A DNA stretch of 64,000 bases from CBDBGD01 sp965205235 (GCA_965205235.1 CBDBGD010000007.1:186001-250000), one strand, 5' to 3'; positions 23,747 to 32,388 are shown, counted from the first letter of the stretch. The notes: generated by a model from the letters alone, not told the origin. Numbers and translations: made by a program.

Positions 23747-24283
23747 ATGCCTCGCGAGAAGCGGACTACAGAGAAAGGGACACGTTCCGCCGGCACCCAG
23801 GAGCGAGCCGTGCTGGAGGTGCTGCGGAGCACACTCAGCCTGCTGGGAGAGCTGGCCGTGCGCTACCAAGTCGAGACCCAGCCGGAGCGTCCCGCGGGAG
23901 AGCGTCCGAGAGTCACCTGCCCCGGCGACGTGCAGCGCCTGCTAGGGCCCGAGATGGCCCGGCTGGCCCAGGAGCAGCTTCGGGTGCTCCTGCTGGACAC
24001 CAGGAACCACGTCGTTGGTCAGCGGGTGATCTACCAGGGGAACGTCAGCAGCTCGATGGTGCGCGGCGCGGAGGTCCTCCGGCCCGCGGTGGTCGAGGCC
24101 GTCCCCCACATCATCATCGCCCACAACCACCCGTCCGGCGACCCTGCGCCCAGCTCGGAGGACACGGCCGTGACCAGGCAACTGGTGCAGGCGGCCAGGC
24201 TCCTCGACATCGAGCTGGTGGACCACGTCGTGATCGGAGGCGAGGGCTACGTGAGCCTCAAGGAGCGGGGCCTCCTCGACTGA
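23747..24283 (+). CDS. RadC-family JAB/MPN+ protein
   Basis: 178 aa; ATG 23747 follows GGAAGGAGGTCGAC. The RadC (DUF2466) core is present: LRVLLLDTRNHVVGQRVIYQ, then VVEAVPHIIIAHNHPSGDPA, PSSEDTAVTRQLVQAARLLD and the LVDHVVIGG end. The H-x-H-P-S-G-D metal-site motif (about 126-132) is intact. The N-terminal helix-hairpin-helix of chromosomal RadC is missing and replaced by a helical segment. Mobile elements commonly carry such short RadC proteins; their biochemical role is unresolved. Confidence 0.87.
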   Translation: MPREKRTTEKGTRSAGTQERAVLEVLRSTLSLLGELAVRYQVETQPERPAGERPRVTCPGDVQRLLGPEMARLAQEQLRVLLLDTRNHVVGQRVIYQGNVSSSMVRGAEVLRPAVVEAVPHIIIAHNHPSGDPAPSSEDTAVTRQLVQAARLLDIELVDHVVIGGEGYVSLKERGLLD

Positions 24284-24302
24284 GGGCAGCGCTCGCACTA
24301 CA

Positions 24303-24330
24303 CGCCTGCGCGAGCGCGCTCGCGCAGGCG
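24303..24330. repeat. 28-bp perfect palindrome
   Basis: CGCCTGCGCGAGC GC GCTCGCGCAGGCG is its own reverse complement. It begins 20 bp after the radC stop and ends 37 bp before the next start. It can form a long hairpin in RNA or a cruciform in DNA. Confidence 0.8.
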
Positions 24331-24367
24331 CCAACCCGTAACGGAATCAAACACAAGGAGGTGCACC

Positions 24368-25000
24368 ATGCTTCCGACGCACGAAGCCGCCGACACGGAG
24401 GAGCTGTACACCGTCACGGCAGGCGGCTTCTCCGCCACCGCGGACGCCTTCGCCCGGGACGACCGGACCGACGGCCTCTGGTTCCTCTCCATGGTGGGGA
24501 GCCAGACCGCCCTCAAGGCCATCTGGGCCTCGCTGCTGAAGCAGCCCCCGGACACGGCGCACATCATCAAGGGGGTGGAGGGGATGGCTCTGTCCGGCGG
24601 CTACCACCGCTGCTCCATCCCCCACCCGACCATCGGCACGTGGACGACGAAGATAGCCAAGCTTCCCGTCTCGGGCGGGTGGCACGCCCTGGTCTATACC
24701 AGGATGGCCGAGTACGGCGCCGAACACGACGACTTCCTCCTGCTGGCGCGGACGGAAGAGGAGGCGCCTGCGCTGCACCACCGCTTCCTGGACCGCAGGA
24801 GCCCCCTGCCGCTGCACCGCTCCTGGGCCGGTTGGCTGTGGGAGCGCGGCATCCGCAACGGCGAGGTCTTCCCACTCCGCTCCGCAGGTGTCGTCGCCTA
24901 CCGGTGCTCCCCCAGCCCCGGCCGGCTCAGAGAGGACCTCTCCAGGGCCGTGGCCTCGGGGAGGCTGACCCTTCCCAGGGAGGAGGCGCCCGATGGATAG
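24368..25000 (+). CDS. Conserved-looking protein of unknown function
   Basis: 210 aa; ATG 24368 follows CAAGGAGGTGCACC. Mixed alpha/beta, with tryptophan-rich segments (GLWFLSMVGSQTALKAIW, SWAGWLWERGI). No signal peptide, membrane segment or recognised motif. Its last codons overlap the next gene by eight bases, so it is part of a coupled set of three genes ending in the methyltransferase. Codon use matches the neighbours. Confidence 0.7.
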   Translation: MLPTHEAADTEELYTVTAGGFSATADAFARDDRTDGLWFLSMVGSQTALKAIWASLLKQPPDTAHIIKGVEGMALSGGYHRCSIPHPTIGTWTTKIAKLPVSGGWHALVYTRMAEYGAEHDDFLLLARTEEEAPALHHRFLDRRSPLPLHRSWAGWLWERGIRNGEVFPLRSAGVVAYRCSPSPGRLREDLSRAVASGRLTLPREEAPDG

Positions 25001-25409
25001 GACGCTGCACCGGGCCAAGCGTCACAGCAGACGGAGGGGACAGCGGAACCAGGGCGCCTGGCAGCGGTTCTCGCCCGACGGCGTCCACTGTCGCTACTGC
25101 AAGCACGACGGCGCCCGGCACCTGGTGAGCTCGGCGCAGCCCCACTTCTACAGGAGAGCGACGGCGGGGGAGCTCGCAAACCCCTCGGTCACCCTCTACC
25201 GGCACGGCTCCGTCCTGGTGCGACGGCAGCCGGTGACGCGGGACGCCGAGCTGGTCGTCGCCTTCTGCACCGCCTGCGCGGAGAGCCTGGGAACGGAGCA
25301 GGTACTCTGCTACCAGCGCACCCTGGGCATCGGCGAGGTGATCGGTGTCGGCGACGCCGGAAGGAAGAGAGAGGCGAATGGAAGCATACCGAGAGGAGGG
25401 ACGCCATGA
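24993..25409 (+). CDS. Small zinc-ribbon-like protein, unknown function
   Basis: 138 aa. Two cysteine pairs, CRYCKHDG (about residue 33) and CTACAESLG (about 92), could bind one zinc ion. Very basic N-terminus (HRAKRHSRRRGQRN) suggests nucleic-acid contact. It overlaps both neighbours, four bases with the methyltransferase (ATGA), so all three genes are probably translated together. Confidence 0.65.
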   Translation: MDRTLHRAKRHSRRRGQRNQGAWQRFSPDGVHCRYCKHDGARHLVSSAQPHFYRRATAGELANPSVTLYRHGSVLVRRQPVTRDAELVVAFCTACAESLGTEQVLCYQRTLGIGEVIGVGDAGRKREANGSIPRGGTP

Positions 25410-26443
25410 GACTTGGCGGGCAGGCCAAAGGGGGCTACTACCCGACGCCCGAGAGGGTCGTGGACATGATTGCGGAGCTCATCGACACGCCCCTGGGCTA
25501 CCACTACTACACCCGGGAGACGCTGCGCATCCTCGACCCCTGCTGCGGGGGCGGCGATGCCTTGGCGCAGCTCGCGGAGGCGCTTCGCGGCAGGGCGACC
25601 CAGCCCGTCGAGACCTACGGGGTGGAGCTCCACCGGGAGCGGGCGCAGGCGGCGGCGGAGAGGCTGGACCACGCGCTGGCCGCCGACCTGTTCGCCACCT
25701 CCATCGCCAACGGGGCCTTCGGCCTCGCGTACCTTAACCCGCCGTATGATTGGGACCGGGAAGACAAGCGGGTGGAGCACGCCTTCCTGACCCACACGAC
25801 CCGCTACCTGGCCGACGGCGGTCTGCTGGTCTTCATCGTGCCCCGGCAGCGGCTGGGCGTGTCGGCCCGCTACCTCTCCACCCACTACGGGAGGATGCGC
25901 TGCTGGTTCTTCCCGGCCCCGGAGCGGGAGGCCTTCGACCAGGTCGTGCTCCTGGGCTACAGGAAGCCCGACCCCGTGCCCGACGCGAGGGCCGAGGCGC
26001 AGGTCCGGGCGTGGGCGGAGGGCGAGCTCGACCCGCTGGAGTGGGAGCACTACCCGCTCTACCGGGCGACCGCGACGCCCATGGGAGACGTCCTGTTCTC
26101 CACCCGCACCGTGGACCCTCACGCCGCGGCTGCGGAGGCACGACGGTCGGGCCTGTGGGCCAGCACGGAGGTCACCGACGTCCTGTGGCCCGCGGCGGAC
26201 CACCGCACCCGCCCGCTGATGCCCCTCAGGAGGGGGCACATGGCCATGCTGGTGGCGGCGGGCTTCCTCGACAACCTGGTGCTGGAGGCGGAGGGGCGGC
26301 GCATCCTCGTCAAGGGCCGCACGAGCAAGGAGATGGTGCTGGTGGAGGAGACTCCGGAGCGGGAGACCTATCGCGAGAAGCTGAAGACGACCGTCGTGGC
26401 CCTCGACCTCGAGGACGGCGCGGTCACCGACATCGCAGCGTAG
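25406..26443 (+). CDS. DUF6094-type N6-adenine DNA methyltransferase
   Basis: 345 aa; ATG 25406 with GAGAGGAGGGACGCC upstream. SAM-binding motif DPCCGGGDALAQL (about 44-56), acidic GVELHRERA, and catalytic NPPY (about 111-114) in LAYLNPPYDWD. The opening KGGYYPTPERVV is typical of DUF6094 proteins. The enzyme probably methylates adenine in the element's DNA. No cognate restriction nuclease is adjacent; the partner downstream is a SNF2 helicase, a pairing often seen in mobile elements. Confidence 0.82.
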   Translation: MRLGGQAKGGYYPTPERVVDMIAELIDTPLGYHYYTRETLRILDPCCGGGDALAQLAEALRGRATQPVETYGVELHRERAQAAAERLDHALAADLFATSIANGAFGLAYLNPPYDWDREDKRVEHAFLTHTTRYLADGGLLVFIVPRQRLGVSARYLSTHYGRMRCWFFPAPEREAFDQVVLLGYRKPDPVPDARAEAQVRAWAEGELDPLEWEHYPLYRATATPMGDVLFSTRTVDPHAAAAEARRSGLWASTEVTDVLWPAADHRTRPLMPLRRGHMAMLVAAGFLDNLVLEAEGRRILVKGRTSKEMVLVEETPERETYREKLKTTVVALDLEDGAVTDIAA

Positions 26444-26513
26444 ACGGCTCGGACTGAGCCGCACCACGGGGCCTGCAGAGCCGCGGGCCTCGCACGGAGC
26501 AAAGCCCGAGCCT

Positions 26514-26540
26514 GGGGGCGTGCCGGACCCGAACGCCCCC
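26514..26540 (+). repeat. Intergenic stem-loop upstream of the SNF2 helicase gene
   Basis: GGGGGCGT (26514-26521) pairs with ACGCCCCC (26533-26540), 11-base loop, 65 bp before ATG 26606. It lies in the 162-bp gap after the methyltransferase. Confidence 0.6.
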
Positions 26541-26605
26541 GGTGGGGGCGGTGCTGCCGGTCCCGTCGCGCCCTCCGGGCGTCACGGAAAGGAGGTCGAA
26601 GCGAC

Positions 26606-28930
26606 ATGGACCTGGCAATCTTCATCGACACGTACAAGGAGGCCATCGCCCGGCGGGTGGTGGAGTCCTATCCGCCCCTCTATCGACCCTCGGAGAACGG
26701 CGCCCTGCCACCTCTGCTCCGCTCCCCCCTGGGAGCGCAGGCCGACGCCGTCCGCGGCGCCGCCCTGTCCCTGCAGAGCCACAGGGGCACCACCGTCGTC
26801 GGCGAGATGGGGACGGGCAAAACCTTCATCGCCGCCGCGGCCGCCTACATGGCCGGCTTCCGGCGAATCCTGGTGCTCTGCCCGCCGCACCTGGTGCCCA
26901 AGTGGAGGCGGGAGGTCGAGCAGACGGTCCCTCTGGCCAAGGCCGCGGCCGTCACCTCCATCACCGACCTGGAGCGACTGCGTCTCCGGGTGAATCCCGG
27001 ACCGCTGTTCGTCGTGATGAGCAGGGAGCGGGCCAAGCTCTCCTACCGATGGAGGGCAGCCGTGGTCCGGCGGTGGGCGGTGTCCAAGGGCAGGCTCCTG
27101 CGGAACGAAAAGACGGGCGAGCCGTTCAAGGTCCCCTGCTGCCCCGACTGCACAGCCCAGGTCGTGGACAAGGACGGGGTGCCCTTGACCCACGCCGACC
27201 TCTCCCGCAGGAAGCGCGTCTGCGCCGACTGCGGCTCTCCCCTCTGGCAGGCCGACAGCGCCGGACCGAAGCGGTACCCGCTGGCCGACTACGTGAAGCA
27301 CCGGATGCGGGGCTTCTTCGACCTGCTCATCGGCGACGAGGTCCACGAGTACAAGGGCCGGGGCTCGGCCCAGGGCATCGCCGCGGGCATTCTCGCCGAC
27401 GTGTGCCGCACCTCCCTGACCCTGACCGGCACGCTCATGGGGGGCTACAGCTCGACGCTCTTCCACCTGCTCTACCGCTTCAGCCCGGAGATCAGGACGG
27501 ACTTCGGGCGCTCGGAGGAGCACCGCTGGGTGCAGCGCTACGGCTTCGAGGAGCACACCATCGGCAGGCCCGACGACGACGTCTTCGAGGACGGGCGGAG
27601 CAGCAGGAGGCGCAAGTACCGCAGGGTGGTCAGGGAGCGGCCGGGCCTGGCCCCGGGGGCCCTCTTCCACCTGATCGGCAACACCGTCTTCCTGCGCCTC
27701 TCCGACGTGGCCTCGGGCCTCCCTCCCTACGAGGAACGGGTGCTCCTTTCCTCCATGGCCACAGAGGAGGACGCGACGGGCTACTCCCAGCGCACCGCCT
27801 ACAACACCGTGTTCGAGGAGCTCAAGAAGGAGCTGGCCCACGCCCTCAAGTCGGGCTCCAAGCGTCTCCTGGCCACCTACCTGCAGACGCTGCTCGCCTA
27901 CCCGGACGGGTGCACCAAGGGCGAAACCGTCTTCGAGCCCCGGAGTGGCGACGTCATCGTCCAGGTGCCGCCCCTCTCCGAGGAGCGGCTCTACCCCAAG
28001 GAGAAGGCCCTCGTCGACCTGGTCGCGGCGGAGCGGCTGGAGGGCAGGCGGGTGCTCGTCTACGTGACCCATACCGGGACCAGGGACATCACGGGGCGGA
28101 TGGAGGCCATCCTCACCCGGCACGGGTTGCGTGTGGCCGTGATGAAGGCCGACGCCGTCCCCCCGGACCGGCGGGAGGCGTGGGTCGCGGACAGGGTCAA
28201 GCAGGGCGTCGACGTGCTGATCTGCCACCCCAGGCTGGTGCAGACGGGCCTGGACCTCATCGAGTTCCCGACCATCGTCTGGGGGGAGGTCGACTATAGC
28301 GTCTACGTCATGAGGCAAGCGTCCCGGCGCTCGTGGCGCATCGGCCAGACACGCCCGGTGAGGGTGGTCTACATGAGCTACCGGAACACGCTGCAGGCCG
28401 ATGCGCTGAAGCTGGTGGCGAAAAAGCTGCAGAGCTCGCTGGCCGTCGAGGGGGAGCTGCCCGAGGATGGGCTGGCCGCCTACGGGGACGACGGCGACGA
28501 CCTGATGATGGCCCTGGCCCGGAGGATCGTCAGCGGCGAGGAGGCCGCATCCGAGACGGTGGAGGAGGTCTTCGCCCAGGCTCGGAACGCCGAGACGGCG
28601 GCAGAGGAGCTGCTGGTGGACGGCGGCTGGAGAGCCGTCGAGGAGGAGCCGGAGACCACCGCGGTCAACGGCAACGGCGACCGTCACGGGCCCGACATCT
28701 TCGGGCCGGCGGTGGAGCTTGCGCCGGTCAACGGCCGCATGGCCCCCAACGGCAACGGTCATCACGAAGAGGAGCCGGAGCCGCAGCGGTCGCTGTTCTC
28801 CTGGGCCGAGTTCATGGCCGAGGAGCCGGTGAAGCCGAAGGGCCGGAGAGCCCAGGCCCCGTCCCTGTCCCTCTTCGAGTGGGCCGTGGAACGGGAGCGC
28901 GACGAGGAGATGGTCGGTGCGGGACGCTAG
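26606..28930 (+). CDS. SNF2/superfamily II DNA helicase with inserted zinc ribbon
   Basis: 774 aa; ATG 26606 follows GGAAAGGAGGTCGAAGCGAC. Walker A GEMGTGKTF (66-74), motif Ia LCPPHLVPKWRREVE, DEAH-like GDEVHEYKG (242-250), motif III TLTGTLMGG, and the C-terminal lobe with HPRLVQTGLDLIEFPTIVWG and motif VI RQASRRSWRIGQTRP. Between the two halves of lobe 1, cysteines at about 178-210 (CCPDC ... CADCG) form a zinc ribbon. A ~110-residue acidic low-complexity tail ends the protein. It likely remodels DNA or protein-DNA complexes for the element. Confidence 0.85.
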   Translation: MDLAIFIDTYKEAIARRVVESYPPLYRPSENGALPPLLRSPLGAQADAVRGAALSLQSHRGTTVVGEMGTGKTFIAAAAAYMAGFRRILVLCPPHLVPKWRREVEQTVPLAKAAAVTSITDLERLRLRVNPGPLFVVMSRERAKLSYRWRAAVVRRWAVSKGRLLRNEKTGEPFKVPCCPDCTAQVVDKDGVPLTHADLSRRKRVCADCGSPLWQADSAGPKRYPLADYVKHRMRGFFDLLIGDEVHEYKGRGSAQGIAAGILADVCRTSLTLTGTLMGGYSSTLFHLLYRFSPEIRTDFGRSEEHRWVQRYGFEEHTIGRPDDDVFEDGRSSRRRKYRRVVRERPGLAPGALFHLIGNTVFLRLSDVASGLPPYEERVLLSSMATEEDATGYSQRTAYNTVFEELKKELAHALKSGSKRLLATYLQTLLAYPDGCTKGETVFEPRSGDVIVQVPPLSEERLYPKEKALVDLVAAERLEGRRVLVYVTHTGTRDITGRMEAILTRHGLRVAVMKADAVPPDRREAWVADRVKQGVDVLICHPRLVQTGLDLIEFPTIVWGEVDYSVYVMRQASRRSWRIGQTRPVRVVYMSYRNTLQADALKLVAKKLQSSLAVEGELPEDGLAAYGDDGDDLMMALARRIVSGEEAASETVEEVFAQARNAETAAEELLVDGGWRAVEEEPETTAVNGNGDRHGPDIFGPAVELAPVNGRMAPNGNGHHEEEPEPQRSLFSWAEFMAEEPVKPKGRRAQAPSLSLFEWAVERERDEEMVGAGR

Positions 28931-28940
28931 ACCGCAGGTA

Positions 28941-28977
28941 CGGGGAGGTCGTCGCCAACGGGGTGACGGCCTCCCCG
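28941..28977 (+). repeat. Intergenic stem-loop upstream of PRTRC-C
   Basis: CGGGGAGG (28941-28948) pairs with CCTCCCCG (28970-28977), with CGTC/GACG extending the stem. It starts 11 bp after the helicase stop and ends 49 bp before the next start. A near-identical stem recurs at 33009-33049, so the two bracket the PRTRC cassette. Confidence 0.65.
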
Positions 28978-29026
28978 CATGCACCAACGAAGCGAGGCAG
29001 GAAGAGAGACAGAAAGGAGAGAGACC

Positions 29027-29221
29027 ATGGCACGCGTCTTCGTCTACGACGACCGCGAGTTTCCGGACCCGGACCCCGAGATGAGCGTCGACCAGGTGAA
29101 GAGCACCCTGGCGGACTTCTACGGCGAGATCGCCAACGCCTCGGTGAAGGAGACCAAGCGCGGCGACGACACCGTCTACGAGTTCCAGCGGCGGGTGGGC
29201 ACCAAGGGCGCCCACGGCTAG
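29027..29221 (+). CDS. PRTRC system protein C (ubiquitin-like)
   Basis: 64 aa; ATG 29027 after AAAGGAGAGAGACC. The sequence MARVFVYDDREFPDPDPEMS, then VDQVKSTLADFYGEIANA and TVYEFQRRVGTKG, is the standard PRTRC-C form (prokaryotic ubiquitin-like family). It ends in GTKGAHG, a glycine-ending tail as expected for a protein activated at its C-terminus. It is the first gene of the cassette and is predicted to be the modifier handled by the ThiF/E1-like, E2-like and JAB proteins downstream. Confidence 0.85.
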   Translation: MARVFVYDDREFPDPDPEMSVDQVKSTLADFYGEIANASVKETKRGDDTVYEFQRRVGTKGAHG

Positions 29222-29230
29222 GAGGGGGAC

Positions 29231-29461
29231 ATGGACAACCGGACCCTTGCGGGTCTGCTGGCGGCGACCCCGCCGGCGAACCTCAGGATCATCGAGCTCA
29301 CGGCGGAGCTCACGCGGCCCGACGGCTCCTTCGACCTGGACGCCGCGGCCGCAATGCAGCACGAGGTGGAGATGGCCTGCGCCCAGGCGCAGTCCTACGC
29401 TTCCTCCACCGGGCGACTGCTGGAGGCGCTTCGATGGAAGCTGCGGCCCCGCCGCGGCTGA
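29231..29461 (+). CDS. Small helical protein within PRTRC cassette, unknown
   Basis: 76 aa; ATG 29231 follows GGAGGGGGAC. Two helices (LAGLLAATPPANLRIIELTA and AAAMQHEVEMACAQAQSYAS) and a basic end RWKLRPRRG. It begins 9 bp after PRTRC-C and overlaps the next gene by 28 bases, so it is almost certainly translated. No family recognised. Confidence 0.6.
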   Translation: MDNRTLAGLLAATPPANLRIIELTAELTRPDGSFDLDAAAAMQHEVEMACAQAQSYASSTGRLLEALRWKLRPRRG

Positions 29462-30279
29462 GCGGGCTGACCGACCTGCTCCTGCGTCGTCCGCCGTCGC
29501 TGCGGGAGCTGGTCACGCTGGTCGGCTACGCCGACGACTACGCATGGTTCGCGGGGCTGGTGCGCCGCCTCTTCCCCAACGAGGCGGAGGAGGCGCTCTC
29601 GCTTCCCGACATACGTACGAGGGTGGAGCGCTTCTCCCAACTCTTCGGGGAGCGCCACTTCCCCCTCTACGCGCCCTACCTCGAGTTCTTCCTGGAGGAT
29701 GGGGACGAACCGTCCTGGACGTGGCTCCGGAGGGGCATCCCCTTCGACCTGATGGGCTTCGGCTACGACGGCCTGCACGACATGTGGGAAGGCTACCGGG
29801 ACGGGCTCTCGGCAATGGCCCTTCTGGCCAGGCCATCCGACGTCTACCACGACGGACCAGGCGGGCTGCGGACGGCCTGGCTCGAGTCGGCAGCAGAGCG
29901 CATTCCGAGGGAGACGCTGGTCAGAATCCCCGATGGCGGCATACCGCTGGAGGATCTGACAGCGGCGCTGAAGGGAACGAAGTTCGAGGCAGCGGCCAAA
30001 GCCTGCTCCTGGGTCCTCGCCGAGACCGGCAACTTCTTCCTGGACGCCTGCTACGAGGACGGCAACTTCGACGGCTTCTGCGACCCCTGGGAGGACGACG
30101 TCATCGCCCAGGGCACGGAGGAGTGGCGGAAGGCCAACGCGCTCATGGACGAGGTGTGCAGGCTGGCCGACTGGCTGGAGGAGGACCTTCCGGGACGCTT
30201 CGCCGAGATGCTGGAGTTCGTCCTGGGGCGACTCGCCGAACGGGGACAGCAAGGAAAGGAGGACGACGATGACGAGTGA
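29434..30279 (+). CDS. PRTRC-associated acidic protein, unknown
   Basis: 281 aa; ATG 29434 after CTGGAGGCGCTTCG. Acidic and aromatic-rich, with a central block FPLYAPYLEFFLEDGDEPSW and GIPFDLMGFGYDGLHDMWEG, and a C-terminal helical stretch ending KEDDDDE. Overlaps the genes on both sides (28 and 11 bases). No enzyme motif is visible. Its fixed place between the ubiquitin-like C and the E2-like B suggests a substrate, adaptor or regulator in the cassette. Confidence 0.7.
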   Translation: MEAAAPPRLSGLTDLLLRRPPSLRELVTLVGYADDYAWFAGLVRRLFPNEAEEALSLPDIRTRVERFSQLFGERHFPLYAPYLEFFLEDGDEPSWTWLRRGIPFDLMGFGYDGLHDMWEGYRDGLSAMALLARPSDVYHDGPGGLRTAWLESAAERIPRETLVRIPDGGIPLEDLTAALKGTKFEAAAKACSWVLAETGNFFLDACYEDGNFDGFCDPWEDDVIAQGTEEWRKANALMDEVCRLADWLEEDLPGRFAEMLEFVLGRLAERGQQGKEDDDDE

Positions 30280-30976
30280 CGCCAACGCGACCGAGTGGTC
30301 CCTGCCGGGTCCGGCGGACGCGCCCAGGGACGACCTGCAGATTCAGCTGGAGGTCTACCGGGAGACCATTCTGCTGCGAGGTCTCGGCGGCGAGTCCAAC
30401 TGGGTCAGGACCATCTCGGCGGACGAGGTCGCCCACGCCCTCACCCAGCATCTGGGGTACTCCTCGGGGCTCCTGCCCCGGGAGTCACTCTGGTGGAGTC
30501 AAGGGGAGACCGGCAAGACGGTGGCCCTCTGGCGGCCGCCGCAGGTGTGGCCCGTGGCCCTGCAACGGGAGGCGTTCAAGCCCCCCGCCCGGCTCCGGCT
30601 TCCCATGCCGGGGCTGGTCTTCGTCTGCTCGCCGGGGCGGTCGCCCTGGGTCTACGCGGCACAGGTCAGGCCGACCGACCTCGAGCAGCATCTCTTCCGT
30701 GCTCCCGCCTTCAACGTCTTCCGAGACGGGCGGGTCTGCCCCGGAAGCCATCGGTTCCCGGAGGAGGTCGGACTGATACCGGAGTCCTTCTTCCAGTCCT
30801 TCTTCTCCCTTACCGGAGACACCGAAAACCGGTCGAAGAAGCACCCTGACAACCTGCAAGCGCTATGGGAGGAGATAGATGGAAAGGACGAGTACCCTCT
30901 TGAGGACCTTGTTCCCCAGTGCACGGTTGCCCACGCTATGGCGATCTCCGAAGGAAGACGCGGCTACCGCTGGTAG
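30269..30976 (+). CDS. PRTRC system protein B (E2-like)
   Basis: 235 aa; ATG 30269 after GGAAAGGAGGACGACG. PRTRC-B signatures: MPGLVFVCSPGRSPWVYAA, then RPTDLEQHLFRAPAFNVFRD and GRVCPGSHRFP. The family is treated as a prokaryotic E2-like (Prok-E2 D) fold; the cysteine in GRVCPGS is the candidate catalytic residue. Overlap with PRTRC-A is 98 bases, which is long; a later start in A would shorten it. Confidence 0.83.
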   Translation: MTSDANATEWSLPGPADAPRDDLQIQLEVYRETILLRGLGGESNWVRTISADEVAHALTQHLGYSSGLLPRESLWWSQGETGKTVALWRPPQVWPVALQREAFKPPARLRLPMPGLVFVCSPGRSPWVYAAQVRPTDLEQHLFRAPAFNVFRDGRVCPGSHRFPEEVGLIPESFFQSFFSLTGDTENRSKKHPDNLQALWEEIDGKDEYPLEDLVPQCTVAHAMAISEGRRGYRW

Positions 30977-31586
30977 CGGTCCGGGGCCGGTCGGATACCT
31001 GGTCAGCCATACCTCCGGGCTCACGGGAGCCCAGGGCATTGGCTACGACTACGTTCTCGGAGCGGGGGGCGTCTACGTCCAGTCCGAGAGCGCCCACCTC
31101 ACGGCGCGGATATCGGTTGCGTCAGCCTCGGTGCGCGGGCTGGCGCCCGTCACCGAGAAGGTGCAGCTCGTCCACGGCCCCATCCCGGCGGCGCTCTTCG
31201 AGGTGGGGCTGCGCTGGTTCCATGACGACCCCGGCACCGAACGGCTCTTCGCCGTCCGGTGGGACGGGCGATCCTACCGGCTGGTGGTGCCGCCACAGGA
31301 GGGGACGGCCACGTCCCTCGCCTACGTGCCGCCCGCCGGGGTGGTGGCCGAGTTCCACTCCCACGGAGCCTCCCGGGCCGTCTTCTCGACCACCGACGAC
31401 CGTGACGAGCAGGGGTTCCGGGTCTACGGGGTCGTAGGACGCCTCGACGCCCCTACACCGGAGCTGACCCTCCGGGTCGGCGTCTACGGCCACTTCGCCC
31501 CGGTGGAGTGGCCGCAGGTGTTCGACGGGCCGGAGCCGTGCGTCCGGTTCATCAGCGAGGACATCGATTTACAGACAAGGAGGTAA
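30879..31586 (+). CDS. PRTRC system protein A (JAB/JAMM peptidase-like)
   Basis: 235 aa from ATG 30879 (GGAGGAGATAG upstream), but a later start near residue 35-38, at the conserved GPVGYLVSHTSGLTG, is possible. The JAMM-like metal site is AEFHSHGASRAVFSTTDDRDE (histidine pair plus downstream aspartates). The protein would cleave or process the ubiquitin-like PRTRC-C. Ends seven bases before the ThiF gene. Confidence 0.82.
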   Translation: MERTSTLLRTLFPSARLPTLWRSPKEDAATAGSGPGPVGYLVSHTSGLTGAQGIGYDYVLGAGGVYVQSESAHLTARISVASASVRGLAPVTEKVQLVHGPIPAALFEVGLRWFHDDPGTERLFAVRWDGRSYRLVVPPQEGTATSLAYVPPAGVVAEFHSHGASRAVFSTTDDRDEQGFRVYGVVGRLDAPTPELTLRVGVYGHFAPVEWPQVFDGPEPCVRFISEDIDLQTRR

Positions 31587-31593
31587 TGGACGA

Positions 31594-32388
31594 ATGCCCT
31601 ACCACCTGGACAACGCGTTCCTGTTGGACAATCCCTGGCTAACGGTGGTCGGCTGCGGGGGCACGGGCGGCTTCGTCGCCGAGGGGCTCTGCCGCCTCTT
31701 CCAAGGTCGAGAGGCCACCATCGTCCTGGTCGACCACGACCGGGTGGAGCCCCACAACCTGCTGCGCCAGAACTTCTACGCCGAGGACGTGGGGCGCTTC
31801 AAGAGCCAGGCCCTGGCAGACAGATTGGCACGAGCCTACAAGCGAACCGTCGGCTACTCGGTCTACCCCTTTCGGGAGGATGAGCCCCGCTACCCCGGCA
31901 TGCCGCCATACGGGGACGGCCTCATCATCGGGTGCGCCGACAACGCCGCTGCACGGAGGGCGATGGCCGAGTGCCTGCCGGGTCATCCGGCCCGGTGGCT
32001 CATCGACGCTGGCAACGACACCAACTGGGGGCAGGTGCTCATCGGGAACGTCGCCGGTCAGGTGGGCTGGGAAGAGCCCGCCTTCGCCGGCGAGACCTGC
32101 CACCTGCTGCCAGCGCCCACGCTCCAGCGCCCCGACCTGCTGACGGCCGTCTCGACCAGGCCGGCCGACGTGGACTGCGCCGCAGCCCTCGACCTCACGG
32201 ACCAGGACCCCACCATCAACCAAACGATGGCGTCCCTGGTGCTGCAGGTGGTCCGCCGGATGGTGGCGGGAACCTGCCCATTCATGGGCCTCTACCTGGA
32301 CATGGACATCGGCACCGTCACCCCCACCTACGCCACACCGGAGGCGGTGGAGCGAATCATGGGCTCCTCCGAGCCAGAGACCGGGTGA
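31594..32388 (+). CDS. PRTRC system ThiF-family E1-like protein
   Basis: 264 aa; ATG 31594 after AAGGAGGTAATGGACGA. Rossmann nucleotide loop VVGCGGTGGFVAEGL (about 18-32), then VLVDHDRVEPHNLLRQNFYA (adenylating arginine and asparagine region) and IGCADNAAARRAM. Candidate transfer cysteines occur in GETCHLLPAP and ADVDCAAAL. It would adenylate the C-terminus of PRTRC-C, as ThiF/MoeB/E1 enzymes do for their small partners. Confidence 0.87.
   Translation: MPYHLDNAFLLDNPWLTVVGCGGTGGFVAEGLCRLFQGREATIVLVDHDRVEPHNLLRQNFYAEDVGRFKSQALADRLARAYKRTVGYSVYPFREDEPRYPGMPPYGDGLIIGCADNAAARRAMAECLPGHPARWLIDAGNDTNWGQVLIGNVAGQVGWEEPAFAGETCHLLPAPTLQRPDLLTAVSTRPADVDCAAALDLTDQDPTINQTMASLVLQVVRRMVAGTCPFMGLYLDMDIGTVTPTYATPEAVERIMGSSEPETG

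Noticed and set aside
26582..29362. 926-codon minus-strand open frame
   Set aside because: Antisense to the SNF2 helicase, whose motifs are unambiguous; low-complexity translation.
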